NCBI RefSeq assembly: GCF_014898055.3
Contig: NW_023602073.1
Span: 89,136,678 to 89,200,677 of the forward strand
Length of the DNA: 64,000 bases
Source of the DNA: Talpa occidentalis
Lineage: Eukaryota; Chordata; Mammalia; Eulipotyphla; Talpidae
Direction: 5' to 3'
Made by a program: the position numbers and the translations under genes. Below the pieces are notes generated by a model. That model worked only from the letters and a program-made list of their open reading frames with translations. It was not told the DNA's origin and ran no database searches. Positions 39,006-49,753 of this stretch are shown here, piece by piece (position 1 is the first letter of the stretch; each line of letters begins with the position of its first letter).

Positions 39006-40324
39006 TCTCACCTACCCCTGCCCTTTGGCTTATAACCTCCTCGCCTACAAATCTGTCACCTACTAACTGTCAAAGATGTCAACTCAGCTTTCAGAGGAAC
39101 AACAATTTCAGAGGAACAATTTAACTTTCTTTGAGAGTTAAATCTATGGGGAGCTAGATGGTATCAGATTAAGTGTGTAAGAACAGGGTAGCCCTCACAG
39201 AATTATCAATCAGATTCAATTCTATTCTAAAAATAAAATTTGGACAGCTGAGATACCAGACTGTTTAAGAGAACTCTTTATTTAATCTGTAGATAAACCT
39301 TAACGAAGAATGTTTATGTTCCCAGATTCCCCTTCAAGCTTCTGCCTTTGCTCATCCCTTCTGAACACTACTCAACTCCCAATGAGAACAGACTATATTG
39401 TTGCCTCCCTGGCCTCACTGGCTCTCAGTCCCAAAGCCACTGCAATCTGTCTTCAGTCTCTGTGCTTCCGCTGCAAGTTCTTTTTCACAAAGGTCAGTGG
39501 TGATAATAGATCATCAAGATAATAACACTTAGCACTTCTTGTGGATTTATTGGGCACCAAACACGAGCTCTACACTTAATTTTCATTGGAAGAAGAAACC
39601 TGGAGAACCATATTTATAGGATTTGTAGAAGTTTTGGCTTGGCTGACTCAGTTTTTGTGTCAACATTGAAAAAATCAAAATACTTCAGACAAAAATCTGT
39701 TTAGGGTATATGTTTTCCAGTTGGTATGTGACATTACATCCCCTGTAATACTCACAGAGGAAAATGATTTGTATGGGTGTTTTCAGGATTGGATCGGTCC
39801 CAGGAAAAGAGACCTATTTAAACCTCATGAGATAAAAGGTGGGTATTATTAAACAGCAACCTCGGGGCAGGAACTGTGGCCAACCTGGATTCATAGAAAG
39901 AGAGGTTGGAAATAAGACAACTGCAAATCTCCTTGCTAGTGTCTGCTTTTCATTCTATAGTGGCTCTCTTCTCTCCTTGTCATAGATGGACTTCCTTTTA
40001 CTCTTCATTTCATTTCCTTCATTGCCTCTACTTGCTCAGTTTCTCACCCCCATTCTACCCTCCCTGCAGCATCCTCCTTTGTATTCCCACTGCTAGTTTT
40101 TCCATTTTTCAATTGCAGATCCTTGAAAGAAGACCAGCATGTATTTCTAGGCACCATCATATATATCATACATTACTTTCAAGCTGTAATAGGTCACACT
40201 GTAGGTACACAGATGTGTTTCAAACGAAGCTGTAACTAGGTAGACTGGAATGTGCTTTAGAAGGACTATGGGTAGACAGATACCACAAGATATAACTTGG
40301 AGAGTATCCTAAGCATAATTAATC

Positions 40325-40475
40325 TTGAGTTAAGAGTCATTATTTATATTCATTTTATTGACATGAAAACTGAGGCTTCGAGAGGTGATGAAATATGACA
40401 AAATATTAAATGGCAAAGCTAGAATGAGAACTCAGATTGCATAACCAACAAATTCAGTCTCTATTTTTGTAATCA
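40325..40475 (-). mobile_element. MIR element
   Basis: ATTTTATTGACATGAAAACTGAGGC...GGCAAAGCTAGAATGAGAAC is the reversed MIR core and head. Confidence 0.65.
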
Positions 40476-42689
40476 TTTTTCTTAACTTCCAGGTGGAGTA
40501 ACATTCATAGCTCTCCTCTACTTCCTGAAACTTACAACTCTTCTCTTGGATTCTGTGACATTATACTATTTAGGTTTTGCACTTTGATTGCTCTTCCACT
40601 CTTTAATTTCCTCTTCTCTTTCTAATTCTTAAATGTAGGAGTTCTCCAAGGCATTCATCTTGGCTCCTTATTTATGTATGTTATACTATTTTCTTAAGCA
40701 AATTTGTAGGCTTGTATAAACTGGATACAACCAGACACCAGGGCTTCTTAATTTGAGGTTCTTGGACTCCCCACTCACCTCTAGTATGGGACTTCTGAAT
40801 ACAATTTAGAGGGTTCATGAACTTGAGAAAAAAATCTTTATATTTGCACTAAACTCTAACATGTATTTATGAAAACCTTCCTCTGTGAATGCAGACAACA
40901 AACCACTGTAACAGCAATAGTATTTGTGACTTTGTAACCAACAGAAATCCCAAGTATTTTCAGTTTCTAATTGTTGCAAATATCTCAAAATTTTATTTTT
41001 TCCCATGATTTTCAAAATTATGGTAGCTATTTGGTCCACCACTATATCATGACATTTAATAATACAGAAGTATATACATAACCATATTAAAAATTGGTTT
41101 AATATTCTGTGTTCTCTTCTTACTGACTAGTTTTTTCAGTTTCTCTGAAAAACTTAGCTTCTAAGTTGAAGTTCAAGTTCTCTCTCTCTTTCCCAGTTCT
41201 AATTCTTTGGGGGTAGGAATGTTGCCTAGCCTTGCTTGAGTCAGGTGTTACCCCTAACCAAACAGCTGGGATCAGGGGATGGGTTATGCTGTATGACAGG
41301 TATTGGGGAATAACCAACCTCCTGGATCAAAGCAGAGGAACAGATGACAGAAAAGGAGAAGAGCTGGGCAGACAATCCATTGACAGACCCCTGCTGTATT
41401 CATTCCAACTTACAGTTTCAACTTGTCTGTTAGTCTTTTCATACTCCTCTCTAAAACAAAACCAACTCCTTGCTCTTCTCACACTCACTGCATGTTCTAA
41501 CCTAGCATCCTCACCTGCCCAAAGAAATTTAAGGTGTCTTCTAAAAACCCACCCTTTCCCTCTCTTTCTTTATATCCACACAACACTCTTTTGGTACGTG
41601 GTGTCCTGTTCAGTTGCTATTTTTGTACCTTTATTGCAGACAATAGATGCTCTGCTGGGTGCGGAAACGACTCCTTCAACTTTTCATCCACTCTGGAACA
41701 TTTCACAGAATAGGTTATGAGTTCCTATTTGAGTTTAATCATGACTTCACAGTTGAATAATTCCAACCTAAGAAAATGTTGACGTTTACGAAGATATTTA
41801 TATAGTAAATATAATATCTAAGAAAGTTATTTTAAATTTTATAAACAAACATGTCTACATTTTTGGTAGCCAAATTAAGATACATCAGCAGAGATGTTAA
41901 CTGTGATAAAACACATTTAAAATTGTTGAATATTATGAATAGTATGAAAATTTTTCATTAAGATTATATCTTTTGCTATTTTACTAAATCAATAGGGAAT
42001 ACTACAGAACTAACTTAGATAATAGGAAAGGTTATAAACTTGAGATATTCAAAAGATCTCTAAAAAATTGATCCAAAAACGATTAGTATTCGTGCAAGTA
42101 ATTTACCCGAGAGCAGAAACCACATCTAATTTTTTTCTTTCTCAAACTATTAATTAACAATGTTCCCAGAACTCCGCTAGACAGCCCTGCTGAGAGGCAC
42201 AAAGTAAATACAGTACTGTAGGGAAAATTGGTTCAATGCCACACAACTGTGAGAGGCTTGCGCTTTTGTTTAACAGCAAACACTTGCTAAAGAACTATTC
42301 CTAAACTACTAGCAACTACATAAAGGCTTTTATTTTAACAGCGACCTCCTGGGAGACTGTGCTGGAATGTGCAGTGGGTCTGAAAATGGCACAGATTTGG
42401 CTCAACTGTAAATATTAGGTGCAGAGAGGCAAAGCCATTGTGTAGGGTAGGGGTGTGGCGGGTGGGGTCTTGATTCCCAGTGCTGATCGAAGGATTCTAA
42501 TTTCGCCTGCTATTTATTTTTTTCTACTACAATTACAGTTTTGCTGAGAAAAAGAAAATATCGGTTGTGCTCTCATCTGGGTTTCTAATTTTCAGCGTCC
42601 ACAGAAAAAGAAATCATCTCATTTACCGAAAAGAATCACCTTTCACTAGTCTCCAGAGTCTCTGGGAAAAGAGAGCCGCACCGACCCCA

Positions 42690-42703
42690 CCGCCCCCGCC
42701 CCC
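42690..42703 (+). promoter_or_regulatory. Tandem GC boxes (Sp/KLF sites)
   Basis: Overlapping CCGCCCC units are the reverse complement of the GGGGCGG Sp1/KLF core. They lie at the upstream edge of the CpG island, about 600 bp before the start codon. Sp/KLF binding is inferred from the motif only. Confidence 0.5.
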
Positions 42704-43037
42704 GGAGCCCGGCCCACCCCCCTCGCCCGCCGCGGGTAGCTGCGCCAGCCCAGCGCGCGGGCGGCCCTGAGGCGAAGGGTCTCCAAGGCTCGACCGAGTG
42801 CACTGGTGTTTCAGGGTGGGGAACCTCCAAACTCATGAATCACAACACAAACTCACACTTGGCCTTTGAACCTAGCCCTCGTGCCCACTTTTCTTATCCC
42901 CGACGCCTCCACCCCCGCTAGCCAGGGTCCTTGCGCCCCCCTCCGCGTCACCGCTCACCTGCGCGCGTACACTGACGCGCAGTAAAAAGGGGACTGGGAA
43001 GAGCTCAGTCCACAAGCCACACCAGGGCGAGGCGGAA

Positions 43038-43056
43038 ACTACAACTCCCATCACGC
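43038..43056 (+). promoter_or_regulatory. ZNF143/THAP11-type SBS motif
   Basis: ACTACAACTCCCATCACGC closely matches the long ZNF143 (Staf) binding-site consensus ACTACAAYTCCCAGMATGC known from many mammalian CpG-island promoters. It is about 240 bp upstream of the start codon. ZNF143 sites typically lie close to transcription start sites, so initiation is expected nearby. Confidence 0.7.
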
Positions 43057-43067
43057 CCCGCGGCGGC

Positions 43068-43104
43068 TCCCTCCTCCTCCTCCTCCTCCTCCCCCTCCTC
43101 CCCC
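43068..43104 (+). repeat. TCC/GGA-repeat tract in promoter
   Basis: A run of TCC triplets with one CCCC interruption (CTCCTCCTCC... CCCCCTCCTCCCCC) sits between the ZNF143-type motif and the presumed 5' UTR. The minus strand is an uninterrupted GGA-rich purine tract, a sequence type known to form G-quadruplex or triplex structures. Length polymorphism is likely. Confidence 0.8.
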
Positions 43105-43109
43105 GCGGC

Positions 43110-43298
43110 TGGCGGCGGGCAGACGCTGGGCTTTCATCTGCGGACGCGGCGGGAGGGAGGCAGATCCCCGCGATCGTGCCCGACGGGAGCGTTTTTGCTT
43201 GGCGGCTGCGGCGGCTTCTGTAAACTGACTTCTGCCACAGCATCCGGAGCCTGCCCCGAGCCGGCGGGACAGACGGTCTGTCCCGTCTTGGTGAGAGG
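43110..43298 (+). other. SH3BGRL2: Probable 5' UTR of SH3BGRL2
   Basis: This is GC-rich sequence directly upstream of the chosen start codon. It has no ATG and no obvious TATA box, which fits dispersed initiation from a CpG-island promoter. The left boundary is a guess, because the transcription start cannot be read from sequence alone. A perfect palindrome lies near its 3' end (43266-43284). Confidence 0.5.
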
Positions 43299-43343
43299 AT
43301 GGTCGTGCGCGTGTTCGTCGCCTCCTCCTCGGGTTTCGTGGCG
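43299..43343 (+). CDS. SH3BGRL2: SH3BGRL2 coding exon 1 (first 15 codons)
   Basis: The exon encodes MVVRVFVASSSGFVA and is followed at once by the splice donor GTGAGC (GT at 43344-43345), leaving phase 0. From memory, human SH3BGRL2 begins MVIRVFIASSSGFVA and then continues IKKKQQ from exon 2. The GFVA ending separates it from SH3BGRL (GSTA) and SH3BGR (GSIA). The family are small (about 107 residue) thioredoxin-fold proteins related to glutaredoxins but lacking the redox CxxC site; this exon would form the first beta strand. The start is chosen because it has A at -3 and G at +4, lies in a CpG island, and no ATG occurs between about 42838 and 43298. Residues 3 and 7 are Val where I recall Ile in human, a conservative change. 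No other coding exon is visible to the window end, so the gene is partial here. Family assignment is firm for such a short exon because start, residues and splice site all agree. Confidence 0.9.
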
Positions 43344-45175
43344 GTGAGCACTGCGGGGTCCGGCAGTCGACCGGGTTCGGGTCTGCGGGGGGTGGGGGAC
43401 GCGGTCCGGCGGGGGGCTCGGGTCGCTGGTTCCTGCGGGTTCCGGCGCGCGGCGCGTCCCACCGCGGGAGTCCTCGCGGGGCAGGTGATGTAGCACAGTT
43501 GGACAACAATGAAAGGGTTGGAGAGCTAAGGTGGGTGGGAGACTCCGGGACTCACCTCCGTGCCCATCCTGTGCGCCCTGGGAAGGAGACAGCTGGCGGG
43601 GAAAATGGAGTCTGGGATAAGCCCCCAACTCCATTTGTGTGCCTCGGTAATTTGGGGGAAAAGGGGTGTCGGAGAGCTTTGGGGTTCCCTCTTCCCTTAG
43701 TGTTAGTTCATTCCGTTTTGGGACATTCAGCCTGGTTGTGTTTTGTACCGGAGTTTTCTTGATTGTTTGATTTGCTAGACTAAGTCTTGATTGAAACAAG
43801 TTTAGGTAGTCATTTCTCTCCACATGCCCTTCCCCACCACTAAGTACATTTCTTTAGTTATATATCGGAGCCAAGAGAACAACAAACCAGGTTTGTTCTG
43901 TCCTGCCAGGGATTTTTATTTGTTTAATTGTCACTTTTTTTTTGCTTAAGGTGCTATCAATATTTTTATATCTTTAGGTAAATCTGTGTGTTTGGGTTCT
44001 TTTCCCCTGTAATGTTGTGGTCAATTTCGTCATATATACATACACATATATACATGTATCTCTTTATATAGATAGATAGATGTAATTATTTTAAGTTGTT
44101 TTATTTAGTCCATGTTCTTGATTTTTGTAGGAAGAATTTTTCTTAGGAAGAAGAGAAGTTAAATAGCTAGAGTTATTAGAGTTTAAGGAAACACGTGGTA
44201 CTGTACTTAAGTCATGTAGCAACATGTTTTACATTATTAATATTTACTTTCCTTAGCTAAGAGTTAAATTATCGATTTAAGAGGCTCTTTGGTAAAGTAT
44301 ATAATCAAATACATCGAATAGTGCCATTAGGATCCCCATCAACTAACTCAACCAGGCTATCCCAAATTTTAATTCTAAAGCAGGTGGGATACAGGATGGA
44401 ATAAAATATTGTTTGCAAATCCTTATTAACCATTAAGATCATTTATTTAAAAGGAAATCAACACTAGTGCAAAAAAAGACCCCCTTTTGCATTAGGAACA
44501 ATAGATGAGGAAACTCCAACTTATCTGTATATGCAGGCATGCACTTGTCCCCAGACTGCTGAGTTTTTGCCATTTCTAGTTATTTGTGGTTGCTTAGTCA
44601 TACCTGCCTTTTAAAGATTTCTCCACTGAAACTGTATTTCACATGTTTGGAGACCCATCTTTTCATGGATAGCATCCTAAGAATGCTACAAAGCTTTTGG
44701 TTTCACCACCAACTTGCTTCCTTCAGTAATTGTTCCAATAGCATTTTCTTGATTGTAGAGGGATGCTTTCAAGATTAAGAAGCCTAAGCTATGTTGATCT
44801 AGTCAAAGTGAAAACTTGAAGTCAGTACATGATTTGCCCTGGCAGTAGGTAGTATCTCAAGATAGTTCTGGAACCTTGCATCTCTGGTACCTTAATTCCA
44901 TTGACAGGTATTTATTGCCTGTCTGATATGTGCCTTTTTAATTTTTAAATTTAATGGTATATGTTCAGCACATGAAGCTAGACCAAGAACCCCAGCTTTC
45001 ATGTGAGCTCTGACCAAGAGCTGATGTAAACTTGGATAAGGTCCTTGCCTGAGTTTCTCTTCTGGAGTGTGAAGGATTGTGATGAATAACTCAGAATTGA
45101 ATTCTAGCTTTAAAATGTTTTGACTTTATCAGTTTGATATATGTGGATATGTTCTCCTAACAGTTTCTTTTACTT

Positions 45176-45206
45176 TAACGTGTGTGTGTATGTGTGTGTG
45201 TGTGTT
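45176..45206. repeat. GT-rich microsatellite in intron 1
   Basis: An interrupted (GT)n run followed by a T-run. It lies about 90 bp upstream of the 31-bp tandem duplication. Confidence 0.85.
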
Positions 45207-45298
45207 TTTTCCTTTGTGTTTTTTTGTGATCGCGGGTGTCCGCCGTGCTCTCACTGGTAGTGTGTGTTCTGACATGGTTTGAGTGAGCTGGAAAACAT

Positions 45299-45360
45299 AC
45301 TGTTATTACCTGATGGACAACCCATAAACACTGTTATTACCTGATGGACAACCCATAAAC
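45299..45360. repeat. Perfect 2 x 31-bp tandem duplication
   Basis: The unit beginning ACTGTTATTACCTGATGG is present at 45299-45329 and again at 45330-45360 with no difference. The identity implies a recent event. No known repeat family is recognised. Confidence 0.95.
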
Positions 45361-46269
45361 ACTAATTATCTGTGTTAATAGTCTGTTATTTAAGACCTGA
45401 TTTTTAGGCAATACTCATGGAGTCTCTCTAATTGTAATATTATCTCCTATGTTAGTACACAGTTTTCCTGTAAATGTAGTATACTAAATAGGTGATGCTA
45501 AATTTATACTTATTTGCAAGAATAATGATTTCTAAGAGATAATGAAATTGTGTAGGTCAACTATAGGTATGAGGAGACTAATGGGGAATGTAGCATTAAG
45601 TTGTATTACTCTCTGATGACAGAGTCATAATGCTTTCCCTTCAGCGGTTTGCATTGACCATTGACGCTGATCTGTGGTGACCAGCAAGTAATGGGAGAAA
45701 AATAATTTCATTCCCAAGTCAGTTTGGTTTTAGCTGGAATTGATAAATCCCAAGGAAGGAATGTGACTAGAATTAGACTTAGCTAAGTAAGTCCTAGGGA
45801 ATTCCAAAATGATCTTCTGCTCAGATCAACAATAAAGTTAAGTAAACAATCTAAAAGACATCCTCATATCTTGTTTTGATTTCCCCAGACTCTTCAGCTT
45901 CAAAACATGCCAGTGATAGTTGGAATAATTAATACCAAGGGTCATTTGCCCTTTTATCCTTCCCAGATCCAGGTAAACTTTTCTTTTACTAGGGAATTAG
46001 AACAATGCCATATTATTATGCTATGGATACCTGAAAATCAGATTTCTTATGCAGCTGATAATGTTGCCGTCAGTCGTATTGTAGTGAAGGACATTTTATT
46101 TCAATTTGAAGAAATATAGTGTATTCATAGAAGTATCTTTTAAAGATTTAATTTATTCTGGGTTGTATACCTTAAAAGGTTTTAGTTATTTTATCTAGGA
46201 ATAAATATATTAATATGACTTTTAATATTAATATATTAATGTCTTTACATTTAAAGACATTGAAATCTG

Positions 46270-46460
46270 TCAGTTCATTAATTAATTCATTATTTTGTTC
46301 ATTCAACAAGTATTTTCTAAATATCTGCTGCTTGCCCACCTCTTCTCTTGGTCCTATAGGGGGAGAACTGAAGGAGAACAGAGGGTGTGGTCTTTCTCTT
46401 CTGGGAATTCAGGGACCAGGTGGGGAGATAAGATAGGAAAGGTAAAACCAGTGATATAAA
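46270..46460 (-). mobile_element. L2 fragment
   Basis: TTCATTCAACAAGTATTTTCTAAATATCTGC followed by a G-rich inner part and GGACCAGGTGGGGAGATAAG is reversed L2 3' sequence, in intron 1. Confidence 0.6.
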
Positions 46461-47029
46461 GTACAGTTCAAGGACACATGCCTCTTTCAGGAACATTCTT
46501 ACCAGAGATAGAAATAACATAGGTGGCAGAGGGATGCATTGCAGGATGTCAGATAAGGAGGAAATGTGCCAGAAATCATAAATTATGCATGTGGGAGCCT
46601 TAGGCAGATGGCAGGGAGAGGGATTGGGTTAGATTTGGGGCCTGGGAGAGAGTGCATGAGCCTTCCTAGGCTGGAAAGGGGAGCTTTAGGTGGGAGGGAG
46701 CAGTCAGCAGAGGCCCCTAAGGTCCTTTTTTTGAGGATTGGGTAGACTCTGAGTCCTTGAAAGAAACCAATAATAATTTGCTCCACAGTGCTCAGTTAAC
46801 TCAGCCTTGTCTTCAGTATTTGCAGCTTGTATATTTTCTGCAGGCTTTCATCCCCTCCTTTTGTGCTACCTGCGAGGAAGGGACCTATGGTATGTGATCT
46901 CAGAAAAACCTTTACCCCTCCCCCCCATTGCTTTAAATAAAAGTTCTCAAAAAGGATATAAAATCTTCAGTTCTTGGCTATAAAGTTCCTGGGCTTAGTT
47001 TTTAGAGCTAGAAGAAAACCTAAGAGATT

Positions 47030-47130
47030 TTTATAGTGAAATCCAATTACCTAATTTCACAGAGGAGGAAATTTCAGTATAGAGAGTAAAGTGTCTTGCT
47101 CTGAGGTCATTTGTGTCAGTGCTGAGCTTG
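47030..47130 (-). mobile_element. MIR fragment in intron 1
   Basis: CTAATTTCACAGAGGAGGAAA...GTGTCTTGCTCTGAGGTC is a short reversed MIR core. Confidence 0.5.
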
Positions 47131-48256
47131 AAGGTAAAATGGAAGTTGAATTTAACAACTTGAATTTATTCATTCCTTGTTCATGCAGCCATGTGCTCAT
47201 GCATGCATTGATTGATCCATGTATTCACCAGTCATTGAAACCTACTAAGCACCAGGCTCTGTTAAAGCAACCCCAGGTGTTGTTTTGAGTGTGAGTGTGC
47301 CTGATGGTCAGGGAATGGGCATAGATCTGGCTTCATGGCACAAATCAGTGCTGATGCTGGCTTGGGGGATGTTTCCTTAGCCAGCTGGGCAGTATATCCA
47401 GGGCTGTTGGAGAAGCAGGGAGATTGGAAGTGAAGTTGGAAAGCAAGGTGCTTTGCCTAGAGCTGCAGCTATGTTTTCAGATGGGCGTGGGAATGGAGGG
47501 AGGGCAACACAGAAGCCCCTCTCAGACTTGTCTGGCTCTTTGCAAGTGTACTTGCAAAGTCCTGCTACTTTGCTTGACTTACAGCTATTTTAAACATGCA
47601 GTGAGCAGTTAAGCAGTTGCATTTCCACAAACGTATTTAGTGAAGCTTCACTATATAAGGAATCCTCTAAAAGGATTCCCAGGACTGTTAATGTTAAGAT
47701 GTGACCATGTAGAACAAACTAGGTGTTAATTTCTAAATGAGCTGGTAGGGATAAACTTGGATTCCTTAGGAACTTTGATTCATTGAATCATGAGAGTCGC
47801 ATAGCAAGGTAGTTCTTTATTCCCCTTTCGCAAATGGAGAGATGGCTGTTAATGACCTCACTGAGATCTTATGCAGTAGATAGTGGGACCCTCAGTCAAA
47901 CTCTGGCATGCTAGTAGCTCCAAAATTTCTAGGGCAGAAGTTTACACTGTGGGCACGGTTGCTCCCTGGGGGAATGAGAGTACCAGGGATGCCTAGCAGT
48001 CTGCAGTTCAGGACAAGCCTGCATAAGAACTGTATCTTCCAAAATGCCAGTGGAACTGCTAAAAAACAGTGCTGAAGGGCATTGTTAAGGCAGGGTGTGG
48101 GGTGAGGTTAAGGAAGAGGGGGGAACTAAGAAATGATCATGAGTAGCAGGAATGGTTTGGAATGCAAAGACAGGAATTTAGTTTTAAGGGAAGGCTGAAC
48201 TGGGAAGGCATGTTTATTAGAAAGCAGCCCTTATCTCAAGATTTCACAATTAATAA

Positions 48257-48680
48257 GTACCAAAAGCTAGGGATACTTAAACCACAGAAATTGTCTCAAG
48301 GTTCTAGAAACTAGAAGTCTGGATAAGGTGTTGCATAGTTGCTTCCTTCTGAGGGTTGCGAGGGAGACTTTTCCATGCCTCTCTCCTAGCCTCTAGTGCC
48401 TGCCTGGCAGTCTTTGGCATTCCTTTGGTATATCGATGTATCACCCTGATATCTGCCTTCCTGTTCACATGGGCTTTCTTTGTGTGCATGTCTGTCTCTG
48501 TGCACAAATTTCCCCATCTTGTAAGGACACTGTAATATTGAATTAGAGTCTGGTCTAATACCTCATCTTAATTTGATCATCTGCAAAGATACTATTTCTA
48601 CAGAAAGTCATTTTCACAGGTAATGGGGATTAGGACTTCGGTATCTTTTGGGGGAACACAATTCAACCCCAGTATGCAAA
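48257..48680 (-). mobile_element. MaLR-type LTR in intron 1
   Basis: Reversed text of a MaLR LTR: CTTCCTTCTGAGGGTTGCG, CATGCCTCTCTCCTAGCCTC and AATTTCCCCATCTTGTAAGG, ending GGGGGAACACAATTCAACCCC. It is nearly full length (about 420 bp) and antisense to SH3BGRL2. The subfamily is not certain. Confidence 0.8.
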
Positions 48681-49158
48681 TGAAGCTTGAAATAGAAAGA
48701 CTGATGGAATTTCCTCCCTTAAATTGGAAAGACTATAGGCAGATTTCTTGAATCAAGTCAGCAGCTGGATATGGAATATATGGAATTGTAGACAATATAT
48801 AAGGTCTGCTGCAAGAAAGAGGGGTCTGTGTCAATATCCCAAGTGAAGACCTCATCTCCATTTTTCTAGTTAATTTTAACATTTACCAAATTTGATGTTT
48901 TTCTATACTGCAATAATATTTTAAACTTATAATCACAGGCATGGACTCCTTTATGAAATTAAGGACTTTTTAAGCCATGTGTTAGGATGTTTTTAATGAA
49001 CATCTCGGTCTATTTGAGTAAATAAAATTTTGACAAATATTTATAATATGAAGTATATGGTGGTTTCCACATTGTAGGGATGTAAGACCGCTGGACTCTT
49101 GATTTTTGTTTTTCAGGCTTTTTTTTTTTCCCCAAAAAACAAAAAAGAAAAATAGCTA

Positions 49159-49170
49159 GGGGGGGGGGGG
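49159..49170 (+). repeat. G12 homopolymer
   Basis: A run of twelve G bases between A-rich stretches. It is unstable by slippage and prone to sequencing error. Confidence 0.85.
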
Positions 49171-49249
49171 AACAAAAACAAAAACCCAGCAGCTCAGTGG
49201 AAAGCAGTGTGAGACACTAACTATAAAAATATTTTTCCTTAGATTTTTT

Positions 49250-49465
49250 AAAAAATTTATATATTTATTTATGCATAGAAGAACTGGGGTATAGGCCAGA
49301 GGTGTGGGAGTACGCGAGTATTCACCAGACAGTGGGGAGCAGTGCAGGCATATCTACTGAAATACACTGCAGAGACAGGAGAGGTCTGCTGCGTCGTGTG
49401 GGTTAGCTCCCTGGCCTGGATCAATTCAGGCTGTGGGAGTGATAACCCCCACCCCCAGGTAGGCC
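49250..49465 (-). mobile_element. Diverged, shortened tRNA-derived SINE (left of a pair)
   Basis: Minus-strand copy with several deletions, for example around the GCTCCCCTCAGCAG block and the B box. It is preceded by CTTAGATTTTT (49238-49248) and followed by CTTTAGATTTTTT (49466-49478), an imperfect TSD. It is clearly older than its right neighbour. Confidence 0.85.
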
Positions 49466-49478
49466 CTTTAGATTTTTT

Positions 49479-49753
49479 TTAAGATTTATTTATTTATGCA
49501 TACAAGAGCTGGGGTACAAGCCAGAGGTATGGGGGGTGGGCAGTGAGAAGATTCACCAGAGACAGAGTGGGGAACAGAACAGGCAGATCAACCGAAGTAC
49601 ACTGGTGAGGGGAGCAGCAGGTGAGACAGGAGAGGTCTGCTGCACCATCTGGGTAGCTCCCTGGCTGGCTGGGGATCAAACTTGTGCTGCAGAGGCAGAG
49701 TACAGTCTCATAGGTTGCGTCTTAACCCCTTGCGCCACCAGGGAGGCCCCCTT
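49479..49753 (-). mobile_element. tRNA-derived SINE (right of a pair), same target
   Basis: Complete minus-strand copy of the 'GTTAAG' subtype ending TTGTATGCATAAATAAATAAATC. TSD CTTTAGATTTTTT occurs at 49466-49478 and 49754-49766. The same target motif also precedes the left copy, so two SINEs used one site. Confidence 0.94.

Larger units (their letters stand above)
36113..42659. other. Distal upstream region of SH3BGRL2
   Basis: Mostly unique-looking DNA with scattered L2 and MIR fragments and no young insertions. The paucity of recent SINE/L1 insertions in the 6.5 kb before the promoter would fit retained regulatory sequence, but no specific enhancer can be read from it. The open frame at 41232-41720 (162 codons) has no recognisable product. 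Confidence 0.4.
42660..43480. promoter_or_regulatory. SH3BGRL2: CpG island promoter of SH3BGRL2
   Basis: Base composition changes abruptly from AT-rich DNA to about 800 bp that is very GC-rich and full of CG dinucleotides, the only such segment in the window. It brackets the first coding exon. Visible elements are tandem GC boxes (CCGCCCCCGCCCC near 42690-42703), a ZNF143-type motif at 43038-43056, and a TCC-rich tract at 43068-43104. There is no canonical TATA box at a fitting distance. This is the usual architecture of a broadly expressed mammalian promoter. Whether it is bidirectional cannot be told from sequence. Confidence 0.9.

Noticed and set aside
42567..42770. Plus-strand ORF entering the CpG island, ending in a proline-rich run
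   Set aside because: The proline run is just the GC-box sequence read in frame. There is no splice or promoter support for a coding exon.
43303..43493. Continuation of the exon 1 frame past the donor to 43493 as a 64-residue protein
   Set aside because: After residue 15 the translation loses all similarity to the SH3BGRL family exactly at a strong GTGAGC donor, so it is intron.
43134..43823. 229-codon minus-strand ORF antisense to SH3BGRL2 exon 1 (with overlapping 196- and 152-codon ORFs)
   Set aside because: It lies in and beside the CpG island, where GC-rich DNA has few stops. The translation is low-complexity Pro/Arg-rich and matches nothing I know.
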